Source of the DNA: Pseudomonas palleroniana
Lineage (GTDB): Bacteria; Pseudomonadota; Gammaproteobacteria; Pseudomonadales; Pseudomonadaceae
NCBI RefSeq assembly: GCF_003031675.1
Contig: NZ_PYWX01000072.1
Span: 1-64,000, forward strand
Direction: 5' to 3'
Length of the DNA stretch: 64,000 bases
The notes below the pieces were generated by a model. That model worked only from the letters and a program-made list of their open reading frames with translations. It had not been told where the DNA came from and did no database searches. Below, piece by piece: positions 16,820 to 26,016 of the stretch. Positions within the stretch are counted from its first letter, which is position 1, and every line of letters starts with the position of its first letter. Made by a program: the position numbers and the translations under genes.

Positions 16820-19216
16820 TTAATGCGTGCTAATTCTTTCCTTGGAATCAGACTCGCGTTTTTCATCCTTCGCGACGATCTCCGGAGCCACATCCGGCAA
16901 GGGCTCCGGCGCGTATTGCAGCGCAATTTGCAGGACCTCGTCAATCCATTTAACGGGTTTAATCTGAAGATCTTGCTTGATATTGTCAGGAATTTCCTTC
17001 AAGTCGCGGACATTCTCTTCAGGAATGATCACCGTCTTGATTCCACCCCGGTGCGCGGCCAGCAATTTCTCTTTCAGACCACCGATAGCCAGTACCTGAC
17101 CACGCAAGGTAATTTCCCCGGTCATGGCCACATCCGCTCGCACCGGAATGCCGGTCAATGCCGACACCAGGGCCGTGCACATGCCCACGCCTGCGCTAGG
17201 GCCGTCCTTCGGAGTCGCCCCTTCCGGCATGTGGATGTGCGTGTCGTGCTTCTCGTGGAAGTCCAGGGGGATGCCCAGGCTCTTGGCGCGGCTGCGCACC
17301 ACGGTTTGCGCGGCAGTGATGGATTCAACCATCACATCACCCAGCGAGCCGGTCTTGATCAACTGGCCCTTGCCAGGGATCACCGCCGCTTCAATGGTCA
17401 GCAATTCGCCGCCCACCTGGGTCCATGCCAGGCCAGTCACCTGCCCTACCTGGTCCTGCTGCTCAGCCAGGCCATAACGGAATTTGCGCACGCCCAGGAA
17501 GTGCTCCAGGGAGTCTGCAGTGACCTTGACGCAGAAGCGTTTTTCCAGCGCATGCTCCTTCACGGCCTTGCGGCAGATCTTCGCGATCTGGCGCTCAAGC
17601 CCCCGCACACCGGCCTCGCGGGTGTAATAGCGCACGATGTCGCGGATCGTCTCGACCTCAAATTCGATCTCGCCCTTTTTCAGGCCATTGGCCGAAATCT
17701 GCTTGGGCGCGAGGTACTTGACGGCGATGTTGATCTTCTCGTCTTCGGTGTAACCCGGCAGACGAATCACCTCCATCCGGTCCAGCAAGGCTGGCGGAAT
17801 GTTCATGGAGTTGGAGGTGCACAGGAACATCACGTCGGACAGGTCGTAATCGACCTCCAGGTAATGGTCATTGAAATTATGGTTCTGCTCCGGGTCGAGC
17901 ACTTCGAGCAAAGCCGATGCCGGATCGCCCCGCATATCGCTGCCCATTTTGTCGATTTCATCGAGCAGGAACAGTGGGTTGCGCACACCGACCTTTGTCA
18001 TCTTTTGAATCAATCTTCCTGGCATCGAACCGATATAAGTCCGGCGATGACCACGGATTTCCGCCTCATCACGCACACCACCCAGGGCCATGCGCACGAA
18101 TTTGCGGTTGGTGGCGTTGGCGATGGATTCGGCCAGCGAGGTTTTACCCACACCTGGAGGGCCGACCAGGCACAACACCGGACCACGAATCTTCTTCACG
18201 CGCTTTTGCACGGCGAGGTATTCGAGGATGCGTTCTTTGACTTCTTCGAGGCCATAGTGATCGGCGTCGAGGATATCTTCTGCACGAGCCAGGTCCAGGC
18301 GCACCTTGGTCTGGGCCTTCCACGGCACCTGCACCAGCCAGTCGATGTAGGAGCGAACCACGGTGGCTTCGGCCGACATCGGGGACATTTGCTTGAGCTT
18401 GTTCAGCTCGGCGGTGGCTTTGGCCAGGGCGTCCTTCGGCAGGCCGGCGGCATCGATACGCTTTTTCAGCTCCTCGATTTCATTGTGGCCTTCCTCGCTG
18501 TCGCCAAGCTCCTTCTGAATGGCCTTCATCTGCTCATTCAGGTAGTACTCGCGCTGGCTGCGCTCCATTTGCTTCTTCACACGACCACGGATGCGCTTCT
18601 CAACCTGCAACAGGTCGATTTCGCCATCCAGCAGTGCCAGCACATGTTCAACGCGGGCGGCCAGGTCGATGATTTCGAGAATGTCCTGCTTCTGCTCGAT
18701 TTTCAGCGCCATGTGCGCAGCCATGGTATCGACCAGGCGGCTTGGCTCATCAATGCTGTTGAGGGACGACAGGACTTCAGCCGGGACTTTCTTGCCCAAC
18801 TGCACATACTGCTCGAACTGCGAGAGCAGGCTGCGTACAAACACTTCGGATTCGCGCTCAGGGGCTTCGACTTCGTCGATCAACGCGACTTCGGCACGCA
18901 GGTGACCATCCACCTCCATGAAACGCTCGACCGCGCCACGCTGCTCGCCTTCGACCAGCACCTTGACGGTGCCATCAGGCAGCTTGAGCAGTTGCAGCAC
19001 GGTGGCAATGGTGCCGACGCGATACAGGGCTTCTTCGCCCGGATCATCATCAGCAGGATTCTTCTGGGCCAACAGCAGGATCTGCTTGTCGCCCGTCATC
19101 GCAGCCTCGAGGGCTTCGATAGACTTCTCGCGCCCCACGAACAGCGGGATAACCATGTGCGGATAGACGACGACATCACGCAACGGCAGGAGAGGCAATT
19201 CGCTGGTTGTCTTCAT
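16820..19216 (-). CDS. lon: ATP-dependent protease Lon
   Basis: Lon is a 798-residue cytoplasmic AAA+ serine protease that removes damaged and short-lived regulatory proteins. The N-terminal substrate domain starts LPLLPLRDVVVYPHMVIPLF, and a coiled-coil region follows. The AAA+ module has Walker A GPPGVGKTS (about residue 355) and LFLLDEIDKMG as Walker B. The protease domain has the catalytic serine in PKDGPSAGVGM (about 672) and the partner lysine in GGLKEKLLAAHRGG. The ATG at 19216 has a GAGGCG-type site upstream; an upstream in-frame ATG at 19291 adds a non-homologous leader. Confidence 0.97.
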   Translation of the reverse strand: MKTTSELPLLPLRDVVVYPHMVIPLFVGREKSIEALEAAMTGDKQILLLAQKNPADDDPGEEALYRVGTIATVLQLLKLPDGTVKVLVEGEQRGAVERFMEVDGHLRAEVALIDEVEAPERESEVFVRSLLSQFEQYVQLGKKVPAEVLSSLNSIDEPSRLVDTMAAHMALKIEQKQDILEIIDLAARVEHVLALLDGEIDLLQVEKRIRGRVKKQMERSQREYYLNEQMKAIQKELGDSEEGHNEIEELKKRIDAAGLPKDALAKATAELNKLKQMSPMSAEATVVRSYIDWLVQVPWKAQTKVRLDLARAEDILDADHYGLEEVKERILEYLAVQKRVKKIRGPVLCLVGPPGVGKTSLAESIANATNRKFVRMALGGVRDEAEIRGHRRTYIGSMPGRLIQKMTKVGVRNPLFLLDEIDKMGSDMRGDPASALLEVLDPEQNHNFNDHYLEVDYDLSDVMFLCTSNSMNIPPALLDRMEVIRLPGYTEDEKINIAVKYLAPKQISANGLKKGEIEFEVETIRDIVRYYTREAGVRGLERQIAKICRKAVKEHALEKRFCVKVTADSLEHFLGVRKFRYGLAEQQDQVGQVTGLAWTQVGGELLTIEAAVIPGKGQLIKTGSLGDVMVESITAAQTVVRSRAKSLGIPLDFHEKHDTHIHMPEGATPKDGPSAGVGMCTALVSALTGIPVRADVAMTGEITLRGQVLAIGGLKEKLLAAHRGGIKTVIIPEENVRDLKEIPDNIKQDLQIKPVKWIDEVLQIALQYAPEPLPDVAPEIVAKDEKRESDSKERISTH

Positions 19217-19362
19217 GATTTCGCCTCTATGACAGTTGAAAAATAAGCTTGGAGCCAAGATGGGGGCTGCATGCAAAAAAAACAAGCTCAATGCCAGCAG
19301 TTAAACGCATGAATACCTATGAATTTAAAAGCCGTCCTGAAAAACCACCCCAAAAGGCACAC

Positions 19363-19393
19363 CAAAAACAAAGGGGCCCCGAAAGGCCCCTTG
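19363..19393 (-). terminator. Rho-independent terminator of clpX
   Basis: The stem AAGGGGCC/GGCCCCTT around TTTCGG is followed on the minus strand by TTTGTTTTT. It lies in the clpX-lon gap and separates the clpPX unit from lon. Confidence 0.8.
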
Positions 19394-19416
19394 CTGGTAC
19401 TGCAGTTGCAAAACGC

Positions 19417-20700
19417 TTACGCGTCCGGCGCAGCCTTGGCAGTCGGCTCACTGTTTTCGTAGATATACAGTGGCTTGGACTTGCCTTCGATAACGCTTTC
19501 GTCGATCACCACTTTACTCACCTCGGACTGCGAGGGGATCTCGTACATGGTGTCGAGCAACACGCCTTCGAGGATCGAACGCAGACCACGTGCACCGGTC
19601 TTGCGCTCCAATGCCCGCTTGGCCACTGATTTGAGCGCGTCGGTACGGAACTCGAGGTCCACACCTTCCATCTCGAACAGCTTGGCGTATTGCTTGGTCA
19701 GGGCGTTTTTCGGCTCGGTGAGGATCTGAATCAGAGCCGCCTCATCCAACTCGTCCAACGTGGCCAGGACCGGCAGACGGCCGACGAATTCCGGGATCAG
19801 ACCGAACTTGACCAAATCGTCAGGCTCGACTTCACGCAGGGACTCGCCCACCTTCTTGCCTTCTTCCTTGCTGCGCACTTCCGCACTGAAACCGATGCCA
19901 CCACGGGTGGAGCGCTGCTGGATGACCTTTTCGAGACCAGAGAACGCACCACCACAGATGAACAGGATGTTGCGCGTATCGACCTGAAGGAATTCCTGCT
20001 GCGGGTGCTTGCGACCACCTTGAGGCGGAACGGAAGCCACCGTGCCTTCAATCAGTTTCAACAGGGCCTGCTGCACGCCTTCACCGGAAACATCCCGGGT
20101 GATGGACGGGTTGTCCGACTTGCGCGAAATCTTGTCGATTTCGTCGATGTAGACAATACCCATCTGGGCTTTCTCTACGTCGTAGTCGCACTTCTGCAGC
20201 AGCTTTTGAATGATGTTCTCGACGTCTTCGCCCACGTAGCCAGCCTCGGTGAGGGTGGTGGCGTCGGCGATGGTGAACGGAACGTTCAACAGGCGAGCGA
20301 GGGTTTCGGCAAGCAGGGTTTTACCCGAGCCTGTCGGGCCGATCAGCAAGATGTTGCTCTTGCCGAGTTCGACTTCGTCGCCCTTCTTGTCACGCTGGTT
20401 CAAGCGCTTGTAGTGGTTGTACACCGCTACGGCCAGAACCTTCTTTGCACGCTCTTGACCAATTACATACTGGTCAAGGATGCCGCTGATTTCTTTAGGC
20501 GAAGGCAATTTATGCGCGCTGCTCTCGGCCTGGGCTTCCTGCACCTCCTCGCGGATGATGTCATTGCACAGGTCGACGCACTCGTCGCAGATAAACACCG
20601 AGGGGCCGGCAATCAACTTGCGTACTTCATGCTGGCTTTTGCCGCAGAAGGAGCAATAGAGCAGCTTGCCGTTGTCCTCGCCGTTGCGGGTGTCAGTCAT
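19417..20700 (-). CDS. clpX: ClpXP ATPase subunit ClpX
   Basis: ClpX is a 427-residue AAA+ unfoldase that recognises tagged substrates, unfolds them and feeds ClpP. The N-terminal zinc-binding domain shows LLYCSFCGKSQ and FICDECVDLC (four cysteines). The ATPase has Walker A GPTGSGKT, Walker B IVYIDEIDKI and sensor region GFSAEVRSK. The ATG at 20700 (MTDTRNGEDNGKLL) is the family start; the upstream in-frame ATG at 20733 is not. It lies downstream of clpP with a hairpin between. Confidence 0.97.
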   Translation of the reverse strand: MTDTRNGEDNGKLLYCSFCGKSQHEVRKLIAGPSVFICDECVDLCNDIIREEVQEAQAESSAHKLPSPKEISGILDQYVIGQERAKKVLAVAVYNHYKRLNQRDKKGDEVELGKSNILLIGPTGSGKTLLAETLARLLNVPFTIADATTLTEAGYVGEDVENIIQKLLQKCDYDVEKAQMGIVYIDEIDKISRKSDNPSITRDVSGEGVQQALLKLIEGTVASVPPQGGRKHPQQEFLQVDTRNILFICGGAFSGLEKVIQQRSTRGGIGFSAEVRSKEEGKKVGESLREVEPDDLVKFGLIPEFVGRLPVLATLDELDEAALIQILTEPKNALTKQYAKLFEMEGVDLEFRTDALKSVAKRALERKTGARGLRSILEGVLLDTMYEIPSQSEVSKVVIDESVIEGKSKPLYIYENSEPTAKAAPDA

Positions 20701-20745
20701 TCGTTCGATCCAAATCCGATAGGCTTGCAACACAAGATGAAGGCT

Positions 20746-20776
20746 TATGCGGGCTTTTTCAAGCCCGCCGGTGGTC
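20746..20776 (-). terminator. Hairpin between clpP and clpX
   Basis: The minus strand reads GCGGGCTTGAAAAAGCCCGC, an 8-bp stem with GAAA loop, followed by a weak ATAAGCCTTC tail. It could end part of the clpP transcripts while letting some continue into clpX. Confidence 0.6.
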
Positions 20777-20812
20777 AGACATGCCGACCAGCCCTATTTT
20801 GAGCGGCTTATA

Positions 20813-21448
20813 TTAAGCAGGGCGCTTGTCGATCACTGCGTCGATCAGCCCGTATTCACGCGCGGCTTCGGCACTCATGAAATTGTCGCGGTTGGTGTCA
20901 CGCTCGATTTCTTCGAGGGTGCGCCCGCTGTGCTTGGCCATCAGCGTGTTGAGACGCTCACGAATAAACAGGATTTCCTTGGCGTGGATTTCGATATCCG
21001 ACGCCTGGCCCTGGAAGCCGCCCAGTGGCTGGTGAATCATCACTCGCGAGTTAGGCAGGCAGAAACGCTTGCCCTCGGCACCGGCAGTCAGCAGGAAAGC
21101 GCCCATGCTGCAGGCCTGGCCGATGCAAGTGGTCGACACGTTCGGCTTGATGAACTGCATGGTGTCGTAGATCGACATGCCCGCCGTCACCGAACCGCCT
21201 GGAGAGTTGATGTAGAGATGGATGTCCTTGTCCGGGTTTTCCGCTTCAAGGAACAGCAGTTGCGCACAGATCAGGTTGGCCATGTAGTCCTCTACCGGAC
21301 CAACCAGAAAGATCACTCGCTCCTTGAGCAGGCGCGAGTAGATGTCGTAGGCGCGTTCGCCACGAGCAGATTGCTCGACAACCATCGGGACCAGGCCGCC
21401 GGCGGCCTGGATATCAGAGTTCTGCTGAATATAGGAATTACGGAACAT
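20813..21448 (-). CDS. clpP: ATP-dependent Clp protease proteolytic subunit
   Basis: ClpP is a 211-residue serine protease forming a tetradecameric chamber that works with ClpX (and ClpA). The catalytic serine lies in GQACSMGAFLL, histidine in SRVMIHQPLGG and the aspartate in the ERDTNRDNFMS region. The short N-terminal extension before VPMVVEQSARGERAYD is a normal processed propeptide. It sits between tig and clpX as in most gammaproteobacteria. Confidence 0.97.
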   Translation of the reverse strand: MFRNSYIQQNSDIQAAGGLVPMVVEQSARGERAYDIYSRLLKERVIFLVGPVEDYMANLICAQLLFLEAENPDKDIHLYINSPGGSVTAGMSIYDTMQFIKPNVSTTCIGQACSMGAFLLTAGAEGKRFCLPNSRVMIHQPLGGFQGQASDIEIHAKEILFIRERLNTLMAKHSGRTLEEIERDTNRDNFMSAEAAREYGLIDAVIDKRPA

Positions 21449-21483
21449 GCTCTGCAGTTACTCCCAAATAGTCATGTCTTGAA

Positions 21484-21514
21484 AACGCATAAGCCAGCGC
21501 GAGGCTGGCTTATG
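21484..21514 (-). terminator. Hairpin downstream of tig
   Basis: The minus strand carries CATAAGCCAGC pairing with GCTGGCTTATG, a perfect 11-bp stem, followed by CGTTTTC. It lies between the tig stop and the clpP start. Confidence 0.65.
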
Positions 21515-21539
21515 GTTGTATTTCCAACGAGTTGGACAA

Positions 21540-22850
21540 TCAGTCGGCTTGTGCTGCTTCCGCCGGCTTGACTGCTTCTTCGTAAGAGACCGCTTTGTCG
21601 GTCACCTTAGCCTTCTGCAGAACAGTATCCACAACTTGTTCTTCCAGCACAACCGAACGTACTTCGTTCAGTTGCTGGTCGTTCTTGTAGTACCAAGCCA
21701 CGACCTGCTCAGGCTCCTGGTAGGCCGAAGCCATTTCCTGGATCATTTCGCGAACGCGATCTTCGTCAGGCTTGAGGTCGTGTTGCTTGACCACTTCAGC
21801 CACGACCAGGCCCAGCACGACACGGCGCTTGGCTTGCTCTTCGAACAGTTCGGCCGGCAGTTGATCAGGCTTGATGTTGCCACCGAACTGCTGAACCGCT
21901 TGAACGCGCAGGCGATCCACTTCGTTGGACAGCAGAGCCTTAGGCACTTCGATCGGGTTGGCGGCCAGCAGACCGTCCATGACCTGGTTCTTGACCTTGG
22001 ACTTGATGGCCTGACGCAGCTCGCGCTCCATGTTCTTGCGAACTTCGGTACGGAAGCCTTCGATACCGGTTTCCTTGATACCGAATTGCGCGAAGAACTC
22101 TTCGTTCAGCTCTGGCAGCTTAGGCTCGGAAACGCTGTTGACGGTCACGGTGAACTCAGCGGCTTTGCCGGCCAGGTCCAGGTTCTGGTAGTCAGCAGGG
22201 AAAGTCAGGTTCAGCACGCGCTCTTCGCCGGCTTTAGCGCCAACCAGGCCGTCTTCGAAACCAGGGATCATGCGGTTGGAACCCAGCACCAGCTGAGTAC
22301 CCTTGGCGGAGCCGCCAGCGAATGCTTCGCCGTCAACCTTGCCCACGAAATCGATGTTCAGCTGGTCTTCGTTCTGGGCAGCGCGGTCGGCCACTTCGAA
22401 ACGGGTGTTCTGCTTGCGCAGGATTTCCAGCATGTTGTCCAGGTCGGCATCAGCTACGTCAGCGCTCAGGCGCTCAACGGTGATACCGTCGAAACCGGCC
22501 ACTTCAAACTCAGGGAACACTTCGAATACGGCAACGTATTCCAGGTCCTTGCCGGCTTCCAGGGACTTAGGCTCGATCGATGGCGAGCCAGCCGGGTTCA
22601 GCTTGTGCTCGACAACGGCTTCGTAGAAAGAAGCCTGGATCACGTCACCTACAGCTTCCTGACGCGCATCGGCACCAAAACGACGCTTGATTTCGCTCAT
22701 TGGCACTTTGCCTGGACGGAAACCAGCGATCTTGGCCTTCTGGGCAGTCTGCTGCAGACGCTTGTTGACCGCAGTCTCGATACGCTCAGCCGGCACGGTG
22801 ATGCTCAGGCGACGCTCGATAGCAGTAGTATTTTCAACAGAAACTTGCAT
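21540..22850 (-). CDS. tig: Trigger factor
   Basis: Trigger factor is a 436-residue ribosome-associated chaperone with prolyl isomerase activity. The N-terminal ribosome-binding domain contains the signature GFRPGKVPMS. An FKBP-type domain follows at about 150-240 (NEDQLNIDFVGKVDGEAF, MIPGFEDGLVGA), then the helical C-terminal substrate-binding arms. The ATG at 22850 (MQVSVENTTAIERRL) is the family start; the in-frame ATG at 22907 would add a leader without similarity. A GAGGAA ribosome site precedes it. Confidence 0.97.
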   Translation of the reverse strand: MQVSVENTTAIERRLSITVPAERIETAVNKRLQQTAQKAKIAGFRPGKVPMSEIKRRFGADARQEAVGDVIQASFYEAVVEHKLNPAGSPSIEPKSLEAGKDLEYVAVFEVFPEFEVAGFDGITVERLSADVADADLDNMLEILRKQNTRFEVADRAAQNEDQLNIDFVGKVDGEAFAGGSAKGTQLVLGSNRMIPGFEDGLVGAKAGEERVLNLTFPADYQNLDLAGKAAEFTVTVNSVSEPKLPELNEEFFAQFGIKETGIEGFRTEVRKNMERELRQAIKSKVKNQVMDGLLAANPIEVPKALLSNEVDRLRVQAVQQFGGNIKPDQLPAELFEEQAKRRVVLGLVVAEVVKQHDLKPDEDRVREMIQEMASAYQEPEQVVAWYYKNDQQLNEVRSVVLEEQVVDTVLQKAKVTDKAVSYEEAVKPAEAAQAD

Positions 22851-23249
22851 GGATATTCCTCGTTGCACAGACGTTAGCCGGCCATTTCCGACCCCAATCA
22901 AGGGCATGCATTCTAGTGGGTCAAACTCAAGAAGTCACCCTACTGGAAATACGCCCGAAAACAGCCGGCACTTTATCGGTACGAAGGCACTGATGCCCCC
23001 CGCCCCGCTGACAAATACAGCCCATCACGCCAGGGCTCTGCGCCGCTCCTTCTATATATAGAGGAAGTCGTCATCCATCTCCCTGACGGCCCACCCCTCA
23101 GACGGGGCGGCAGGCAGTGCGGCATCATCGAGATACACAAATACGACGAAACGCCCTGCCCTTGCGACCCACTACCTGCAGTCGCGGAATATTCGAACCG
23201 CTGAAACCAAAAAAGGCGCCAGACTGTTAAATCTGGCGCCTTTCGAATA
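22851..23249. other. Intergenic region between tig and the tRNA cluster
   Basis: This 399-bp region between the tig start and the first tRNA holds the tig promoter region, not resolved to specific boxes, and the terminator hairpin at 23207-23243. An AT-rich TATATATAG stretch occurs near 23053. No coding sequence or further repeat is supported. Confidence 0.6.
23207..23243 (-). terminator. Terminator of the tRNA cluster
   Basis: On the minus strand AAAGGCGCCAGA pairs with TCTGGCGCCTTT around TTTAACAG and runs into TTTTTTGG, just after the last tRNA-His. A near-copy (GGCGCCAGA/TCTGGCGCC) follows the other tRNA-His. Confidence 0.85.
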
Positions 23250-23326
23250 TGGGGTGGACGAAGGGGATCGAACCCTCGACAACGGGAGTCACAATCCCGT
23301 GCTCTACCAACTGAGCTACGCCCACC
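23250..23326 (-). tRNA. tRNA-His (GTG), copy 1
   Basis: This 77-nt cloverleaf has encoded CCA and the extra 5' G of histidine tRNAs (starts GGTGGGCG, ends CCACCCCA). The anticodon loop is TTGTGAC. The sequence is identical to the copy at 23544-23620. Confidence 0.97.
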
Positions 23327-23402
23327 ATATTGCGTTAACAAAGAAACCAAACCACTTCTTTGTTGAGCCCTACCCTGCTTTTCAACGGGGCCAAGCTTTA
23401 TT

Positions 23403-23487
23403 TGGTGCGGATGAAGAGACTCGAACTCTTACGCCTCGCGGCGCTGGAACCTAAATCCAGTGTGTCTACCAATTCCACCACATCCGC
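23403..23487 (-). tRNA. tRNA-Leu (TAG)
   Basis: This 85-nt class II tRNA has a long variable arm, a 5' end of GCGGATGTGGTGGAATTGG, a 3' end of TCCGCACCA and the anticodon loop ATTTAGG. It lies between two tRNA-His genes. Confidence 0.95.
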
Positions 23488-23507
23488 GCTTGAAGCTCTT
23501 AAAGCAA

Positions 23508-23540
23508 AGGCGCCAGATGATTAATCTGGCGCCCTTCTAA
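23508..23540 (-). terminator. Internal hairpin after tRNA-His copy 2
   Basis: GGCGCCAGA/TCTGGCGCC around the TTAATCA loop is followed on the minus strand by TTTGCTTT. It duplicates the hairpin at 23207-23243 and may be a weak terminator or processing signal inside the tRNA operon. Confidence 0.6.
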
Positions 23541-23543
23541 ATA

Positions 23544-23620
23544 TGGGGTGGACGAAGGGGATCGAACCCTCGACAACGGGAGTCACAATCCCGTGCTCTA
23601 CCAACTGAGCTACGCCCACC
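23544..23620 (-). tRNA. tRNA-His (GTG), copy 2
   Basis: This gene is identical in sequence to the tRNA-His at 23250-23326, with anticodon loop TTGTGAC, encoded CCA and the same type of hairpin downstream. The tRNA-plus-hairpin unit looks like a tandem duplication around the tRNA-Leu. Confidence 0.97.
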
Positions 23621-23651
23621 ATATAGCGCTACTTGTGCCAAAGCTGCCTAA

Positions 23652-23728
23652 TGGCGCACCCGGCAGGACTCGAACCTGCGACCATCCGCTTAGAAGGCGG
23701 ATGCTCTATCCAGCTGAGCTACGGGCGC
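23652..23728 (-). tRNA. tRNA-Arg (TCT)
   Basis: This 77-nt cloverleaf starts GCGCCCGTAGCTCAGCTGG and ends GGTGCGCCA, with anticodon loop CTTCTAA. It is the first gene of the minus-strand tRNA cluster; the 275 bp upstream to folD hold its promoter and the divergent folD promoter. Confidence 0.97.
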
Positions 23729-24003
23729 CTTATTAATCTGTACTCTTGGAGGATTACAAACTAAGTGCTTCCAGCCTTGCAGAACAACTATTCTGCTCGA
23801 CCTTCTTAACCAGTGCTAGGCTGTGCCCGACAAGTGCGACGAATAGTATAGAGGGCGTTGATACCCGTCAAATCTTTTTTGAAAAAAACTGATTTTATTT
23901 AAGGGGTTAGGGCAATTTGCAGACCAAGCGCCTTTGCCCTCACGTCACGGCGTGCGAGAATGCGCGCACTTTTCTTCCCCCTCTCGATGGTTAATCACGC
24001 GTA

Positions 24004-24858
24004 ATGACTGCACAACTTATCGACGGCAAATCAATCGCCGCCAGCCTGCGCCAGCAGATCGCCAAACGCGTCACCGAGCGCAGCCAGCAAGGTCTGCGCA
24101 CGCCCGGCCTCGCGGTGATCCTGGTCGGCAGCGATCCTGCCTCTCAGGTTTATGTCTCGCACAAGCGTAAAGACTGTGAAGAGGTCGGCTTTATTTCCAA
24201 GGCCTACGACCTGCCTTCCGAGACCACCCAGCAGGCACTGACCGACCTGATCGACACCCTCAACGACGACCCGGCCATCGACGGCGTCCTGCTTCAACTG
24301 CCACTGCCCGAGCACCTGGATGCCTCCAAGCTGCTCGAACGCATCCGCCCGGACAAAGACGTCGACGGCTTCCATCCTTATAACGTCGGCCGTCTCGCAC
24401 AACGCATCCCGCTGCTGCGCCCCTGCACCCCCAAAGGCATCATGACCCTGCTGGAAAGCACCGGTGTCGACCTGTACGGCCTCGATGCCGTGGTCGTCGG
24501 CGCGTCCAACATCGTCGGCCGCCCCATGGCCATGGAGCTGCTGCTGGCCGGCTGCACCGTGACCGTCACCCACCGTTTCACCAAGGACCTCGCCGGCCAC
24601 GTCGGCCGTGCCGACCTGGTGGTGGTCGCCGCCGGCAAGCCGGGTCTGGTCAAGGGTGAGTGGATCAAGGAAGGCGCCATCGTGATCGACGTCGGCATCA
24701 ACCGTCAGGAAGATGGCAAGTTGGTCGGTGATGTGGTCTACGAGACCGCCCTGCCCCGCGCCGGCTGGATCACTCCCGTGCCAGGCGGTGTCGGCCCGAT
24801 GACTCGTGCCTGCTTGCTGGAAAATACGCTGTACGCAGCAGAAACCCTGCACGGCTGA
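24004..24858 (+). CDS. folD: Methylenetetrahydrofolate dehydrogenase / methenyltetrahydrofolate cyclohydrolase
   Basis: FolD is the 284-residue bifunctional one-carbon enzyme that interconverts 5,10-methylene- and 10-formyl-tetrahydrofolate with NADP. It shows the catalytic lysine region YVSHKRKDCEEVG, LLQLPLPEHLD, PDKDVDGFHPYNVG, the NADP loop VVGASNIVGRPMA and the C-terminal TPVPGGVGPMT. Length is standard. The tRNA cluster is divergent, an arrangement also known in P. aeruginosa. Confidence 0.97.
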   Translation: MTAQLIDGKSIAASLRQQIAKRVTERSQQGLRTPGLAVILVGSDPASQVYVSHKRKDCEEVGFISKAYDLPSETTQQALTDLIDTLNDDPAIDGVLLQLPLPEHLDASKLLERIRPDKDVDGFHPYNVGRLAQRIPLLRPCTPKGIMTLLESTGVDLYGLDAVVVGASNIVGRPMAMELLLAGCTVTVTHRFTKDLAGHVGRADLVVVAAGKPGLVKGEWIKEGAIVIDVGINRQEDGKLVGDVVYETALPRAGWITPVPGGVGPMTRACLLENTLYAAETLHG

Positions 24859-24873
24859 TAACCAGCCGTACTG

Positions 24874-24904
24874 AAAAAACCCCGCGTTATAGCGGGGTTT
24901 TTTA
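24874..24904. terminator. Bidirectional rho-independent terminator of folD
   Basis: CCCCGC/GCGGGG around GTTATA is preceded by six A and followed by at least six T, 15 bp after the folD stop. Confidence 0.9.
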
Positions 24905-25065
24905 TTTCCGCGGCTAAAACACTTTTTTCTTTGTTTTTAAGTACTTTCGTCCGAGTTTAGAAGAACATTCGACAGTTATTGATCCATACTCCTAAAATGT
25001 AACGGCATTTATCATAAAACCCGTTCTCGAACGGTATTTCCTTACTTTTTAGCGAGTTCACCCGC

Positions 25066-25989
25066 GTGAAAATTCGTCTCTCTATCGTCAGCCTATTTTT
25101 TGCATTTACAGGCACCTTCGCGCACGCAGCCGAAACCACCCAGGCCCCGCGTGATACTTCCAAACTGCAAATCGCCTCCGGCAGCGCCATGCTGGTCGAC
25201 TTACAGACCAACAAAGTCATCTATTCCAGCAACCCCGACGTGGTGGTACCCATCGCCTCCGTGAGTAAATTGATGACCGGCCTGGTGGTGCTGGAAGCCA
25301 AGCAGAACATGGACGAATACATCGACATCAACATCAAGGACACGCCGGAAATGAAAGGCGTGTTCTCCCGTGTGAAAATCGGCAGCGAAATGCCGCGTAA
25401 AGAAATGCTGCTGATTGCCCTGATGTCCTCGGAAAACCGCGCAGCTGCCAGCCTGGCTCACCACTACCCGGGCGGCTACCCCGCGTTTATCGCGGCAATG
25501 AACGCTAAGGCCAAGGCACTGGGCATGACCAGCACCCACTATGTGGAACCCACCGGCCTGTCGATTCACAACGTGTCCACCGCCCGTGACTTGAGCAAGC
25601 TGCTGGCCTATGCACGCAAGTTTCCAATGCTCAGCCAGCTCAGCACCACCAAAGAAAAGACCGTGTCGTTCCGCAAACCCAACTACACCTTGGGCTTCTC
25701 CAACACCGACCACCTGATCAACCGCGCCAACTGGGATATCAAGCTGACCAAGACTGGCTTTACCAACCAGGCCGGCCACTGCCTGGTGCTGGTGACGAGC
25801 ATGGGCAACCGCCCGGTTTCATTGGTGATCCTGGACGCCTTCGGCAAATTCACCCACTTCGCAGATGCCGGTCGTATTCGCAACTGGGTCGAGACCGGCA
25901 AGAGCACGTCGGTGCCGGACGTCGCGTTGCGCTACAAGGCCGACAAAAACCTCAAGAACCGCCCGATTGCCGCAGAGGTGCGCCGCTAA
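25066..25989 (+). CDS. pbpG: D-alanyl-D-alanine endopeptidase (PBP7)
   Basis: PbpG is a 307-residue periplasmic low-molecular-mass penicillin-binding protein that cuts peptidoglycan cross-links. A Sec signal peptide (about 1-21, ending AHA) precedes the S11 domain. That domain has all three motifs: SVSK (S65, nucleophile, K68), SEN (122-124) and KTG (229-231). The start is GTG at 25066, because signal peptide and spacing fit and no ATG gives the full leader. Confidence 0.93.
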   Translation: MKIRLSIVSLFFAFTGTFAHAAETTQAPRDTSKLQIASGSAMLVDLQTNKVIYSSNPDVVVPIASVSKLMTGLVVLEAKQNMDEYIDINIKDTPEMKGVFSRVKIGSEMPRKEMLLIALMSSENRAAASLAHHYPGGYPAFIAAMNAKAKALGMTSTHYVEPTGLSIHNVSTARDLSKLLAYARKFPMLSQLSTTKEKTVSFRKPNYTLGFSNTDHLINRANWDIKLTKTGFTNQAGHCLVLVTSMGNRPVSLVILDAFGKFTHFADAGRIRNWVETGKSTSVPDVALRYKADKNLKNRPIAAEVRR

Positions 25990-26016
25990 GCCCCCCGGTA
26001 ACCACAACCGAACTCT

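Noticed and set aside
16823..19246. 807-codon plus-strand frame opposite lon
   Set aside because: It is a shadow of the highly conserved lon gene.
22973..23736. Short frames covering the tRNA genes
   Set aside because: These sequences are tRNA genes and terminators; the translated patterns are artefacts.
13271..25989. Genomic island near the tRNA cluster
   Set aside because: No integrase, no attachment repeats and only conserved housekeeping genes around the tRNAs.
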